A stretch of 20,149 nucleotides of DNA from Methanimicrococcus sp. (GTDB lineage: Archaea > Halobacteriota > Methanosarcinia > Methanosarcinales > Methanosarcinaceae): assembly GCA_009783635.1 (NCBI GenBank), contig WRDC01000012.1, forward strand, positions 1 through 20,149, in the 5' to 3' direction. The notes beneath the pieces are model-generated. The model was not told the origin of the DNA. It did no database searches and was given only the letters and a program-made list of their open reading frames with translations. Positions 6,894 through 14,228 of this stretch are shown piece by piece. Every line of letters starts with the position of its first letter. Position 1 is the stretch's first letter. Made by a program: the position numbers and the translations under genes.

Positions 6894-8084
6894 TCAGAGA
6901 ATCCGGACATCCAAACAAATATTATATTGATGCGGCGCATAGGAGCGGACCGTTCTTTTCTCGACAACCTCAATGAAACGGTCTTGTTTTTCGGCCGCTT
7001 TTCGAATCAGTTCAACCGACCCGTCAAACAAATCATCTTCAAAAGCCATTGCATAATAGTGAATCACGCCGCCCGGTTTACAGACGGCAACGGCCGTATC
7101 CAAAAAATCAAACGCGTTGTGAGGCAGATTCATAATCACATGGTCACCGGCGCCCGCATATTTCTCGGATAAAAACAGAGCGTCTTCGTTCAGCGCCACG
7201 ATGTTGGAAACCTTATTCAAAGCAATATTTTCACGGAGCAGGGAAAACGCGTCTTCATTTTTATCGTTTGCAATAACGCATGAAGACGATGCGTTTTTGG
7301 CAATCGCGATGCTGTACGGGCCGACGCCCGCAAACATATCAATAACAACATCGCCGTCTTGAACCTGTTCCGATATACGGCGGCGTTCGGTGGAAAGGCG
7401 GGGCGTAAAAAAGGCGCGCGCCAAATCGATGCGGTATTTGCAGCCGTATTCCTTGTGAACCGTGGCTGTTTTGTTTTCACCTTTAACAAATTCCAACGGC
7501 CGTGTCCGGAATTCACCGGAAATCTGACCGGCGGACAGCAAAACGGTTTTAACGGCGGAATGTGTCGTCAAAACCGCATCGGCAATATCGGAAACATTAA
7601 AAGAGGAAACGCCGTCTTTTAGATTTTCATCACCACCGGCTCTGTCATCAATAACGGCGATATCGCCGATGACTTCATAAGCGACGGAATAACCCAATAT
7701 TTCATAAACCGTCGGCACTTTTTTTTGAACTTGGAACGGAACGTCTTTGAGGTACCAGCCGTAGTATTCCATTTTCTTCTTCGGATGCGGCAAAAGTGAA
7801 ATAATTGGCATGAGACGGTCCCGGAAGGCGAGACGCTCTTCTTTTTCAGGATACCGAATCAGCGGCAGATAAAGATAAATGTCATCGGCAAAAGGTTTGC
7901 AGGAATGATCGATCAGTTCAAATTCATCCAACAGGCGGCGGATGGGCTCGCCGTCATCTTTGTGAATGCGAAAAGAAGCGCGCAAAACACAATCATTCCC
8001 ATCGGAAGCCTGCTCGGTTGCTCTCGGATCGGACATCTCTTTTAGCTCAGACTTTTGATTCATTGTATCTCGGTGATGTTTCAT
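6894..8084 (-). CDS. trm5: tRNA (guanine37-N1)-methyltransferase Trm5
   Basis: This enzyme transfers a methyl group from S-adenosylmethionine to N1 of G37 next to the anticodon, preventing frameshifting. The 396-residue protein has the archaeal/eukaryotic Met-10+ layout. The N-terminal D1-like region spans about 30-90. A linker has the conserved DLARAFFTPRLSTERRRI at 220-237. The Rossmann domain follows, with AdoMet motif VIDMFAGVGPYS at 247-258, the acidic IANDKNE at 271-277 and the catalytic NLPH at 319-322. The ATG at 8084 overlaps the upstream gene's TGA as ATGA, suggesting translational coupling; ATG at 8063 is an alternative. The N-terminal 30 residues are poorly conserved in type. The tRNA-Leu(GAG) of this window has G37 and is an expected substrate. 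Confidence 0.92.
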   Translation of the reverse strand: MKHHRDTMNQKSELKEMSDPRATEQASDGNDCVLRASFRIHKDDGEPIRRLLDEFELIDHSCKPFADDIYLYLPLIRYPEKEERLAFRDRLMPIISLLPHPKKKMEYYGWYLKDVPFQVQKKVPTVYEILGYSVAYEVIGDIAVIDDRAGGDENLKDGVSSFNVSDIADAVLTTHSAVKTVLLSAGQISGEFRTRPLEFVKGENKTATVHKEYGCKYRIDLARAFFTPRLSTERRRISEQVQDGDVVIDMFAGVGPYSIAIAKNASSSCVIANDKNEDAFSLLRENIALNKVSNIVALNEDALFLSEKYAGAGDHVIMNLPHNAFDFLDTAVAVCKPGGVIHYYAMAFEDDLFDGSVELIRKAAEKQDRFIEVVEKRTVRSYAPHQYNICLDVRIL

Positions 8085-8896
8085 TTATTTTTGTAATAGC
8101 GGTTTGAAACGACATCGTTTTGAGAAATGCCTTTGCAGTGGTATCTTCTCCGTTTTTTTGTCAGCGGCGTCCAGTTAATTGCTTGCCGGGGACACCAGTT
8201 GATGCAGGAAAAACACAGTTCGCAATTGTGAAGAAAAACAGGTTTCGACGCCGTGATTTGAATATTTTGAACGGGACAGACATTCCGGCAGGCGCCGCAG
8301 CTGTCGCACTCATCGTTAACGGAAAACTTTTCATCCAATTCGGGAATGCGATGGTATGCTCGGTTAAGAAGCAACCATCCGGCAGGTTTAATCAAAAAGG
8401 AAGGGGTCTCCTTATCGAAAAAGGACGCCTTTTTTTGAACATTCATTGAAATGATTTGCGCCTTAGCCTCCGCTTTTTTGAACGCCTTTTCGATTCCGGC
8501 ATCGGTTTTTGTTTTCGGAAAGACGATGAAATTGGAAATCAGCGGAACGATATAACCCGCGGACAGAAAATTGCCGGTTGAAAGCAGACCTTTTTTGATG
8601 TCCGCCAGCGGTTTTCCCGGAATCATACCGCACGTCGCAACGGCGTAAATATAATCAGTTTTCGGCATCTTGCGAATAAATTCGAGAACGATGCGCGGCG
8701 GTTTTCCCAAATAAACGGGAAAAACCAATCCGACGGATTCAAGTGTTTCCGGGCCTTCCGACTTTCGCGCCGCCAACTCCGCCGGCATATCTCTCGTAAT
8801 CGGAATAATTTCAGTATCCGGCAAAGAATCACGAATTTTGCGGGTCACCCACAACGAATTACCTGTTCCCGAGAAATAATAAATTCTGTGTGTCAT
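8081..8896 (-). CDS. EFR1-type flavodoxin/2x[4Fe-4S] ferredoxin fusion protein
   Basis: This 271-residue cytoplasmic electron-transfer protein begins with a flavodoxin-like domain (YYFSGTGNSLW at 6-16, the FMN phosphate loop; GLVFPVYLGKPP near 56-67). It ends with two [4Fe-4S] motifs: C197, C200, C203, C207 and C225, C228, C231, C235. A basic tail follows. The architecture matches the EFR1 family, whose partners are mostly unknown. The frame extends to an ATG at 8923, but MTHRIYYFSGTGNS is the family-like start, so I use 8896; 8905 is also possible. It overlaps trm5 by four bases, an unexpected partnership with no obvious functional link. It is divergent from purN, with 159 bp between this start and the leader ORF. 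Confidence 0.88.
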   Translation of the reverse strand: MTHRIYYFSGTGNSLWVTRKIRDSLPDTEIIPITRDMPAELAARKSEGPETLESVGLVFPVYLGKPPRIVLEFIRKMPKTDYIYAVATCGMIPGKPLADIKKGLLSTGNFLSAGYIVPLISNFIVFPKTKTDAGIEKAFKKAEAKAQIISMNVQKKASFFDKETPSFLIKPAGWLLLNRAYHRIPELDEKFSVNDECDSCGACRNVCPVQNIQITASKPVFLHNCELCFSCINWCPRQAINWTPLTKKRRRYHCKGISQNDVVSNRYYKNK

Positions 8897-8935
8897 TGAT
8901 ACCATCGATATTTTTTTTATCAAACGCTGTAAACC

Positions 8936-8962
8936 GGACGCTTGGCCCTCGGACGTTTGGCC
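8936..8962. promoter_or_regulatory. Paired 12-bp direct repeat in the divergent promoter region
   Basis: GGACGCTTGGCC (8936-8947) and GGACGTTTGGCC (8951-8962) match at 11 of 12 positions, with a 15-bp spacing. They lie between the start codons of the divergent flavodoxin-ferredoxin and purN genes in an otherwise AT-rich stretch. This is the arrangement of a tandem regulator-binding site, but no regulator is identified. Confidence 0.4.
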
Positions 8963-9055
8963 GAATAAAATAAGCAGTATTAAAGAAGATTTTACTTTTA
9001 TTTCTTTGTTTTGTACAACATTTCATCGGTGAATTTTTAATAGAGAGCCGCCAAT

Positions 9056-9088
9056 ATGAAAGCGCTACTCGAAGCGGATGGAAAATAA
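9056..9088 (+). CDS. Ten-codon leader ORF overlapping the purN start
   Basis: ATG at 9056 opens a frame encoding MKALLEADGK and ends in TAA at 9086-9088. The last A of this stop codon is the first base of the purN ATG (TAATG). Such an arrangement allows terminating ribosomes to restart on purN. The ribosome site upstream of it is weak (AGAG), and the purN site GGATGGA lies inside it. Real translation is uncertain. Confidence 0.35.
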   Translation: MKALLEADGK

Positions 9089-9699
9089 TGACAGTGAAAA
9101 TATCGGTTCTTGTATCGGGCAGAGGCACAAATCTGCAATCCGTCATTGACGCTATTGAAAACGGCGAGATTGAAAATGCGGAAATCGCCTGCGTTATCAG
9201 TGATAAAAAAGAGGCCTATGCTCTGGAGCGTGCCGAAAAACACGGCATCGAAGGCATTTACATTGACCCGAAATCATGCGCCTGCCGCCAAGAGTTTGAT
9301 GACATATTGCTCGGCATTTTAAAAGAAAAGGGATCCGATCTCGTTCTTTTGGCCGGCTATTTGAGAATCATCAGCGATTCCCTGATTGAAGAATACAGAA
9401 ACAGAATTATCAACATCCATCCGTCCTTGCTCCCGTCATTTAAAGGACTGAATGCCCAACGGCAGGCGATTGAATACGGCGTCAAATATACAGGCTGTAC
9501 CGTTCATTTTGTCGAACCGGATTTGGATGCCGGCCCGATTATTATGCAGAAAGTGATTCCCGTTTTGGACGGCGACACGGCTGACACGCTGGCGAAGCGC
9601 CTTTTGATTGAAGAAAACAAAGCTTACCGAGAAGCTGTCAAACTGTTCGTTGACGGGAAACTGGAAGTGAACGGACGTATTGTAAAAATCAAAGAATAA
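9088..9699 (+). CDS. purN: Phosphoribosylglycinamide formyltransferase PurN
   Basis: PurN converts glycinamide ribonucleotide to its formyl form in purine synthesis, using a 10-formyl-tetrahydrofolate-type donor. The 203-residue length is normal. The phosphate-binding VSGRGTNLQ is at residues 9-17. The catalytic residues are N109 and H111 in INIHPSLLPSFKG, and D147 in EPDLDAGPI. GGA about ten bases upstream supports the start at 9088. The gene is alone on its strand, divergent from the flavodoxin-ferredoxin gene and convergent with mtaB, with a T-rich array after its stop codon. No other purine gene is present. Confidence 0.95.
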   Translation: MTVKISVLVSGRGTNLQSVIDAIENGEIENAEIACVISDKKEAYALERAEKHGIEGIYIDPKSCACRQEFDDILLGILKEKGSDLVLLAGYLRIISDSLIEEYRNRIINIHPSLLPSFKGLNAQRQAIEYGVKYTGCTVHFVEPDLDAGPIIMQKVIPVLDGDTADTLAKRLLIEENKAYREAVKLFVDGKLEVNGRIVKIKE

Positions 9700-9711
9700 A
9701 AGTAATCAGCC

Positions 9712-9840
9712 GAAATTTTCGTTATTTCTTTTCATTATTCCTTTAGTTACTTTTTTTCATTATTTCTTTTCGTTACTTCTTTCCATTATTCTTTCCGTTA
9801 TTCTTTTCGTTATTCCTTTTCATTATTCCTTTTCATTATT
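9712..9840 (+). repeat. T-rich array between convergent purN and mtaB
   Basis: About ten variants of a 12-13 bp CTTTTCATTATTC-like unit fill the gap. On the plus strand it is T-rich, fitting termination of purN. It continues past the mtaB stop codon (9823-9825), so the last five codons of mtaB (NNEKE) are array sequence. Confidence 0.8.
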
Positions 9841-11181
9841 TCCGATTATTTCAATCAATTCCCCGATGAAGTACCCCGGTGTTGCTTCAACGATTTTGAT
9901 TTTGGCAGACATACCGGGATTGAGTCCGGCCTCGTTTAAAACGACCGGCTTATAATCCGCCGTTCTTGCCAAAACGCCGCTTTCCTTGCCGTATTTTGAA
10001 ATAAAAACATCTTCGGTTTTTCCGATTCTCTGATTTTTCGTCTCCTGCTTGAGACCATCCGTCATTTTTGTCAGCTCCTTTGAGCGGGCCGTCAAAATAC
10101 GGGAATCCAGATTACGAAGCGGAAAAGCTTTCGTCCCGGGTCTGGGCGAGTATTTGGAAATATTCACCTTATCGGGTTTGTATTTTCGAACCCATTCCGC
10201 CGTTTTTTCAAAATCTTCATCGGTTTCCCCGCAAAACCCGACAATGATATCCGTGAACAGCGTCAGGTCAGAAAAACGGTCTTTAAAAGCGGAAATGATC
10301 TCACCGACATCGTTCATTGTATAATGCCGGCTCATGGTTTTTAAGACATTTTCCGAGGCGGACTGAATCGGAAGGTGCAGGAATTTGTAAATCTTCGGAT
10401 GGTCAAAAGCGTCAACAAGTTCCGGCAGAATCGGTTTGATCGAAAACGGATTCATCATCCCGACCCTGACTTTAAAGCCGCCGGGAATGCCGGCAATTTG
10501 TTTCAGCAATTCGGGCAGGCGCGTTCCGGCGTCAGGCGAATCTTGTGAAAAATCCATGCCGTATTGGCTGTCGTCCTGTGATGTGAGCCAAATTTCCGAA
10601 CAGCCTTCGGCAACGGCCGCTTTGATGTCTGAGACGATGTCCGCCGGCGAAAAGGAAACCAAGTCGCCGCGCGCCAGCCGGACAATACAATAAGAGCAGC
10701 CGAAGATACAGCCGGTCGAAATCTGACAGATATGAATATTCTGATGATACCGGATTTTCGGCAGATTCAGAAATCCGTCCGGCGTTTTTGAAGAAACGCG
10801 CACGGGAACATAATTATGATTTTCGGTGATTTCATCCGCCGATTTATTCTTGCCGGCCAGCTTTTGCAGCAGCCGGCGCAAACCATTCACGGAGCGGACG
10901 CCCAGGATATACGCTTCGGGATTGGCATTTAAAATCAAGTCCAGCTGAACCTCCGGCATACAGCCGGTAACAATCACATCCTTTCCCCGCTCGCCAAAAA
11001 GCCGGATTTTATGAAGGATTTTCTGCTCCGTTGTGTACTTAACCGTGCAGCTGTTGCAGATATAAATATCGGCGTCCGCTTCGCTTGTCAAATCAAATCC
11101 CATGGAGCGGATGATGCCGAGCATTGTTTCGGCGGAGGCCTGATTGGCGGAACAGCCGAATGTTTCAAAAAAAATCTTCAT
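9823..11181 (-). CDS. mtaB: tRNA t6A37 methylthiotransferase (e-MtaB/CDKAL1 type)
   Basis: This radical-SAM enzyme adds a methylthio group to t6A at tRNA position 37, giving ms2t6A. The 452 residues hold an N-terminal UPF0004 domain with cluster ligands C10, C45 and C74. The radical-SAM motif CxxxCxxC is C158, C162, C165 in STGCIFGCSYC. A conserved EIWLTSQDDSQYG follows, then FTDIIVGFCGETDEDF, and a C-terminal TRAM RNA-binding domain over about 60 residues. I use the ATG at 11181; the frame can be extended four codons to a TTG. It begins 21 bases after glpX, so the two are likely cotranscribed. Its substrate is the product of KEOPS, one subunit of which is encoded 1.4 kb upstream. Confidence 0.93.
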   Translation of the reverse strand: MKIFFETFGCSANQASAETMLGIIRSMGFDLTSEADADIYICNSCTVKYTTEQKILHKIRLFGERGKDVIVTGCMPEVQLDLILNANPEAYILGVRSVNGLRRLLQKLAGKNKSADEITENHNYVPVRVSSKTPDGFLNLPKIRYHQNIHICQISTGCIFGCSYCIVRLARGDLVSFSPADIVSDIKAAVAEGCSEIWLTSQDDSQYGMDFSQDSPDAGTRLPELLKQIAGIPGGFKVRVGMMNPFSIKPILPELVDAFDHPKIYKFLHLPIQSASENVLKTMSRHYTMNDVGEIISAFKDRFSDLTLFTDIIVGFCGETDEDFEKTAEWVRKYKPDKVNISKYSPRPGTKAFPLRNLDSRILTARSKELTKMTDGLKQETKNQRIGKTEDVFISKYGKESGVLARTADYKPVVLNEAGLNPGMSAKIKIVEATPGYFIGELIEIIGNNEKE

Positions 11182-11202
11182 AAAACGGACCAAAAAAATC
11201 TC

Positions 11203-12291
11203 TTAAATCGAAAACGGCTTTTTTTCTTTGTCTTTTATATACCGGCTTTGAATCACCCGAACGATTCCGGAGCTTCCGATGAGAAGGCCGGTCATGCAGG
11301 CGTCACCGCCGCCGAAAAGTTTTGTCCCTTTCATGAACGGGCTGTCCGTCACGGCGGTTGCGGCAAAGATGACGTCTTTGCCCGGAACCAAGTCGTCTGT
11401 TTCGCGGATTTTGCCAATGTCTTTTTCCGGAATACCCATTTTTTCGAGGCGCGGCAGCTGCTCGGCCAGTTCTTTGGAAACGGCTTCCGCATTTTTGCCG
11501 TTCGCGGCGCTTGGGAGAACGAGACGTCCGGTGATTTTTCCGCCGAGACCTTTGAGAGCGCTGGCCGTCAAAACCGCTTCGCCTGAGCCGCCGGCGCCCA
11601 TAACCATGTCAACGCCGGAATTTTCAAAGCAGGTCAGAACGCCCGGCAGCAAATCGCCGTCGGGGATCAAACGGACGCGAGCGCCCGCGTCGCGGACAGC
11701 TTTTGCCTGTGCTTTGTGTCTGTCTCGGTCCAAAATAACAACGACCAAATCTTCGACTTTTTTGTCAAGCGCTTTGGAAACAATTTCAAGATTTTGAGAA
11801 ACCGGCGCGTCAATGTTGATTTTTTCACCGTTTTTGTTGCGTTTTTCATACAAAACCACTTTCGGGCCGACAACGATTTTATCAAAATAAATGTCGGGGC
11901 CATAAAAAATGCCGCCCTTTTCAGCCATGGATATAACGGCAATCGACCCGTTCATATCTTCCGCCGCCAGATTTGTCCCCTCCAAAGGATCAACGGCAAT
12001 TTCAACTTCCGGTCCGTTTCCTGTTCCGACCGCTTCGCCGATATAAAGCATCGGCGCTTCATCGCGCTCACCTTCGCCGATTTTGATGGTCCCCCGTATG
12101 TCAAGCTGATTCAAAACACGTCTCATCGCTTCAACGGCAACATGGTCAGCGTGTTTGCGGTCACCGCGGCCGGTCTGATAAGCGGCGGCGACAGCGGCGG
12201 CTTCCGTGATTTGGAGTAAGGACAAAGATAAATTTTTTTCAATCGGGCCTGCGGCGGCTATCATTTCTTCAGCGGTTTTCGGATGGGTCAT
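11203..12291 (-). CDS. glpX: Class II fructose-1,6-bisphosphatase, GlpX type
   Basis: This is a metal-dependent phosphatase of gluconeogenesis that turns fructose 1,6-bisphosphate into fructose 6-phosphate. The 362-residue length is close to the family norm. Signatures are GEGERDEAPMLYIGE starting at residue 72, AVDPLEGTNLAA starting at 99 (metal and phosphate ligands), GDLLPGV and GAGGSGEAVLTA (sugar-phosphate binding), and DSPFMKGTKLFGGGD. GTGAT, complementary to the end of archaeal 16S RNA, lies six bases before the ATG. It forms a likely two-gene unit with mtaB, although the functions are unrelated. The related sedoheptulose-bisphosphatase activity of some GlpX proteins cannot be excluded. 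Confidence 0.92.
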   Translation of the reverse strand: MTHPKTAEEMIAAAGPIEKNLSLSLLQITEAAAVAAAYQTGRGDRKHADHVAVEAMRRVLNQLDIRGTIKIGEGERDEAPMLYIGEAVGTGNGPEVEIAVDPLEGTNLAAEDMNGSIAVISMAEKGGIFYGPDIYFDKIVVGPKVVLYEKRNKNGEKINIDAPVSQNLEIVSKALDKKVEDLVVVILDRDRHKAQAKAVRDAGARVRLIPDGDLLPGVLTCFENSGVDMVMGAGGSGEAVLTASALKGLGGKITGRLVLPSAANGKNAEAVSKELAEQLPRLEKMGIPEKDIGKIRETDDLVPGKDVIFAATAVTDSPFMKGTKLFGGGDACMTGLLIGSSGIVRVIQSRYIKDKEKKPFSI

Positions 12292-12354
12292 AATTAATCA
12301 CTTTAATCCAATCTTTCAATCCAATTCTTAAAAATTTTAAAAGGACTGTTATTA

Positions 12355-12538
12355 TTAAAAGCTTTCAAAGGAGAGCAAAGAGAAATCAACGGAAAAATAA
12401 ACAAAGAAATCCAAAATAAACAGAGAAATCCAACAGAGAAATCCAACAGAGAAATCCACAGAGAAATAAACAGAGAACAGTAAAGAAATCAACGCCGAGA
12501 AATCAAGCCGAGATCAACGCCGAGAAATCAAAACAGAT
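12355..12538 (-). repeat. T-rich (minus strand) array following cgi121
   Basis: A 12-14 bp unit, GATTTCTCTGTTG on the minus strand, is repeated with variation; near cgi121 a related unit with CGGCG is used. The array starts immediately after the cgi121 stop codon. It is pyrimidine-rich on the sense strand and ends before the glpX promoter, so it probably terminates the cgi121 transcript. Confidence 0.8.
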
Positions 12539-13063
12539 TTAGCGAACGATGTCGACCAGCGCAACGCGTTCCATCACCAGTTCTTTTAATTTATCGGCAC
12601 CGATCGCATTCAATTCTTCATCAGTGATACCGAATTGTTTCATCAAAAAAGGCTTTTTTTCATCCGGGGAAAACGGTACGTCCTTTTTCAGGCAAAAAAC
12701 GCCCGTAAACGCATTTTGAGCCGATTTCAATTGTTCGTCCGACGCGCCGAAAAAAACGAAAAGACCGCGATTCTCTCCTTGAACCAAGCCCATTGAAAAA
12801 GACTTATCGATTTGTTTCTGACCCGATGAAAAACGCATGGATTCCAAGCCGATATCTTTTGCCTGATTCGTTCCGGCCAGAAACGCTTCAGAGGCGCGGT
12901 GAACGGCAAACATTAAGTGATCGGCATCGGCAATTTTTCGGGCATCGAAGCTTTGAATTTTAACGCCGTATTCCGCCGAAAAATCATTTAACGATTTTAA
13001 AAAGGCGGGAAGATCCGGAATGGAAATGACTCCCGAAACGATACTGACAGCTTGAGCATTCAT
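12539..13063 (-). CDS. cgi121: KEOPS complex subunit Cgi121
   Basis: Cgi121 binds the 3' end of tRNA and stimulates the KEOPS complex (Kae1, Bud32, Pcc1), which makes t6A at position 37 of ANN-decoding tRNAs. The 174 residues show the family pattern: a central IQSFDARKIADADHLMFAVHRA, EAFLAGTNQAKDIGLESMRFSSGQKQIDKSFSMG and a GLFVFFG strand. A C-terminal segment (FGITDEELNAIG) ends in a helix that in homologues contacts Bud32. GTGAT lies five bases before the ATG. It directly follows tRNA-Leu(GAG) by 67 bases with no T-rich stretch between, so both may be made as one precursor. The other KEOPS genes are not in the window. Confidence 0.85.
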   Translation of the reverse strand: MNAQAVSIVSGVISIPDLPAFLKSLNDFSAEYGVKIQSFDARKIADADHLMFAVHRASEAFLAGTNQAKDIGLESMRFSSGQKQIDKSFSMGLVQGENRGLFVFFGASDEQLKSAQNAFTGVFCLKKDVPFSPDEKKPFLMKQFGITDEELNAIGADKLKELVMERVALVDIVR

Positions 13064-13130
13064 GAGATATCACAGAAACGGATTTGGGGGATTAAGGCTC
13101 TTGTCACTTTTCCCTGATTTGGTGTTGTAG

Positions 13131-13214
13131 TGCGGGGGATGGGATTCGAACCCACGAACTCCTACGAGACTAGGCCCTCAACCTAGCGCCTTTGACCGGC
13201 TGGGCAACCCCCGC
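13131..13214 (-). tRNA. tRNA-Leu (anticodon GAG)
   Basis: This is an 84-nt class II tRNA. The acceptor GCGGGGG pairs with CCCCCGC and the discriminator is A. The anticodon stem CTAGG/CCTAG encloses TTGAGGG, giving anticodon GAG, followed by G37. There is a long variable arm, and the T-loop is TTCGAAT. No CCA and no intron. A tRNA-Leu after rpo3 is, as I recall, the ancestral position in several euryarchaeal groups. G37 makes it an expected Trm5 substrate. Confidence 0.96.
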
Positions 13215-13252
13215 ATAAATATTCAAAAACGAACAACCGACAAAATACGATT

Positions 13253-13266
13253 TATCTTATATAAAT
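13253..13266 (-). promoter_or_regulatory. TATA box for tRNA-Leu
   Basis: On the minus strand the sequence reads CATTTATATAAGAT, a near-consensus archaeal TATA box centred about 44 bp before the tRNA 5' end. The predicted start gives a leader of about 18 nt. The tRNA can therefore be transcribed independently of the ribosomal-protein block. Confidence 0.65.
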
Positions 13267-13343
13267 GTGTTGTTACAGCGTGTTTTTTGATATGACTTTT
13301 AAATAAAAGGATTGAAGGAAATAAGTTGACACTTAGTTGACAC

Positions 13344-14138
13344 TTAAAGGTCCTTCAAAATATCCGAAAATTCCTGCGCGCGTCCTTTAATGACATCGGC
13401 CGCCTTTAAAACCAATTCGGCCGAGGAATAGGAGCCGTCTGACTCCGCAGAGAAAACAAAACTGTGAGAATCGTAAGCCACTTTCAAAGCCGGAGAGGTC
13501 AAATCAGAGATGCGCCGAACGTTTCCGCATTTCATACATTTCAAGTCGGCTTTTTCGGTGATGTTTTCCACGCTTTTCGCCATTAAAACGGCGTCTTTCG
13601 GAATTTCCACTGTTGTGTTCCCGCACTCGGGACAGGCTTCGGCCGTCACGGCCGGAATGTGTTTGTAACCGCAGGCAACGCCGGCCTGCCAGCGAACATG
13701 GTCGCGGCCGTAACCGACATGCGCAATGGCTTCAAGCATAACACGCTGTCCTTCTTTGAGTTCGACAAGCGGGATTTTCTCATCCGCCGGACGGACTTTC
13801 GGGTCAGTGGAAATGAAATCGCCCGAATAAACCATTTTGGGACCCTCGACATCAAGGCGAAGGGAGATTTCACAATTGGTGCAGCCGTCACCCGCGCAGG
13901 CGCAGTCGGCCTGAGGAATGTAATCGGAATCCGTGGTTAATGGAACGAGCGCAAGACGGAGGCCGAGCTGCTCGTCGTAAAGAACGGACGTGTTGTCATA
14001 CAAATTCACGTATTCGATTGCAAGCGTCGGAACATCCGCAATCATAGCGCGCCGGATGCCGTTCGCGAACGCGGGATTCGTTCCTGTCAGGACAAACTTG
14101 GCCGAGCTTTTGGATAACTCGATAATATCAATATCCAT
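13344..14138 (-). CDS. rpo3: DNA-directed RNA polymerase subunit Rpo3 (subunit D)
   Basis: Rpo3 is the alpha/Rpb3-like assembly subunit of archaeal RNA polymerase. The 264 residues show the N-terminal dimerisation domain (GTNPAFANGIRRAMIADVPTLAIE, 19-42) and an inserted domain with C79, C81, C86 and C89. A second cysteine region (C156, C169/C172, C201/C204) follows, and the C-terminal assembly region ends the protein (SHSFVFSAESDGS, 224-236). In Methanosarcina the second region carries two ferredoxin-like CxxCxxCxxxC motifs. Here each is reduced to one CxxC pair, so normal [4Fe-4S] binding is unlikely. AGGTGA precedes the ATG. An 11-bp perfect tandem duplication (13324-13334, 13335-13345) touches the stop codon. 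It is cotranscribed with rps11, 90 bases upstream. Confidence 0.95.
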   Translation of the reverse strand: MDIDIIELSKSSAKFVLTGTNPAFANGIRRAMIADVPTLAIEYVNLYDNTSVLYDEQLGLRLALVPLTTDSDYIPQADCACAGDGCTNCEISLRLDVEGPKMVYSGDFISTDPKVRPADEKIPLVELKEGQRVMLEAIAHVGYGRDHVRWQAGVACGYKHIPAVTAEACPECGNTTVEIPKDAVLMAKSVENITEKADLKCMKCGNVRRISDLTSPALKVAYDSHSFVFSAESDGSYSSAELVLKAADVIKGRAQEFSDILKDL

Positions 14139-14228
14139 CTTAATTCACCTAAATTCCAAAAATAGAAAAAAATAATCGAAAATGAAGTCAAATCAATTCC
14201 GATTATATTTAAGATTTTGTTCGGAACC

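Noticed and set aside
13324..13345. Direct repeat AGTTGACACTT twice as a regulator site
   Set aside because: The copies abut and run into the rpo3 stop codon, so a local duplication is more likely than an operator.
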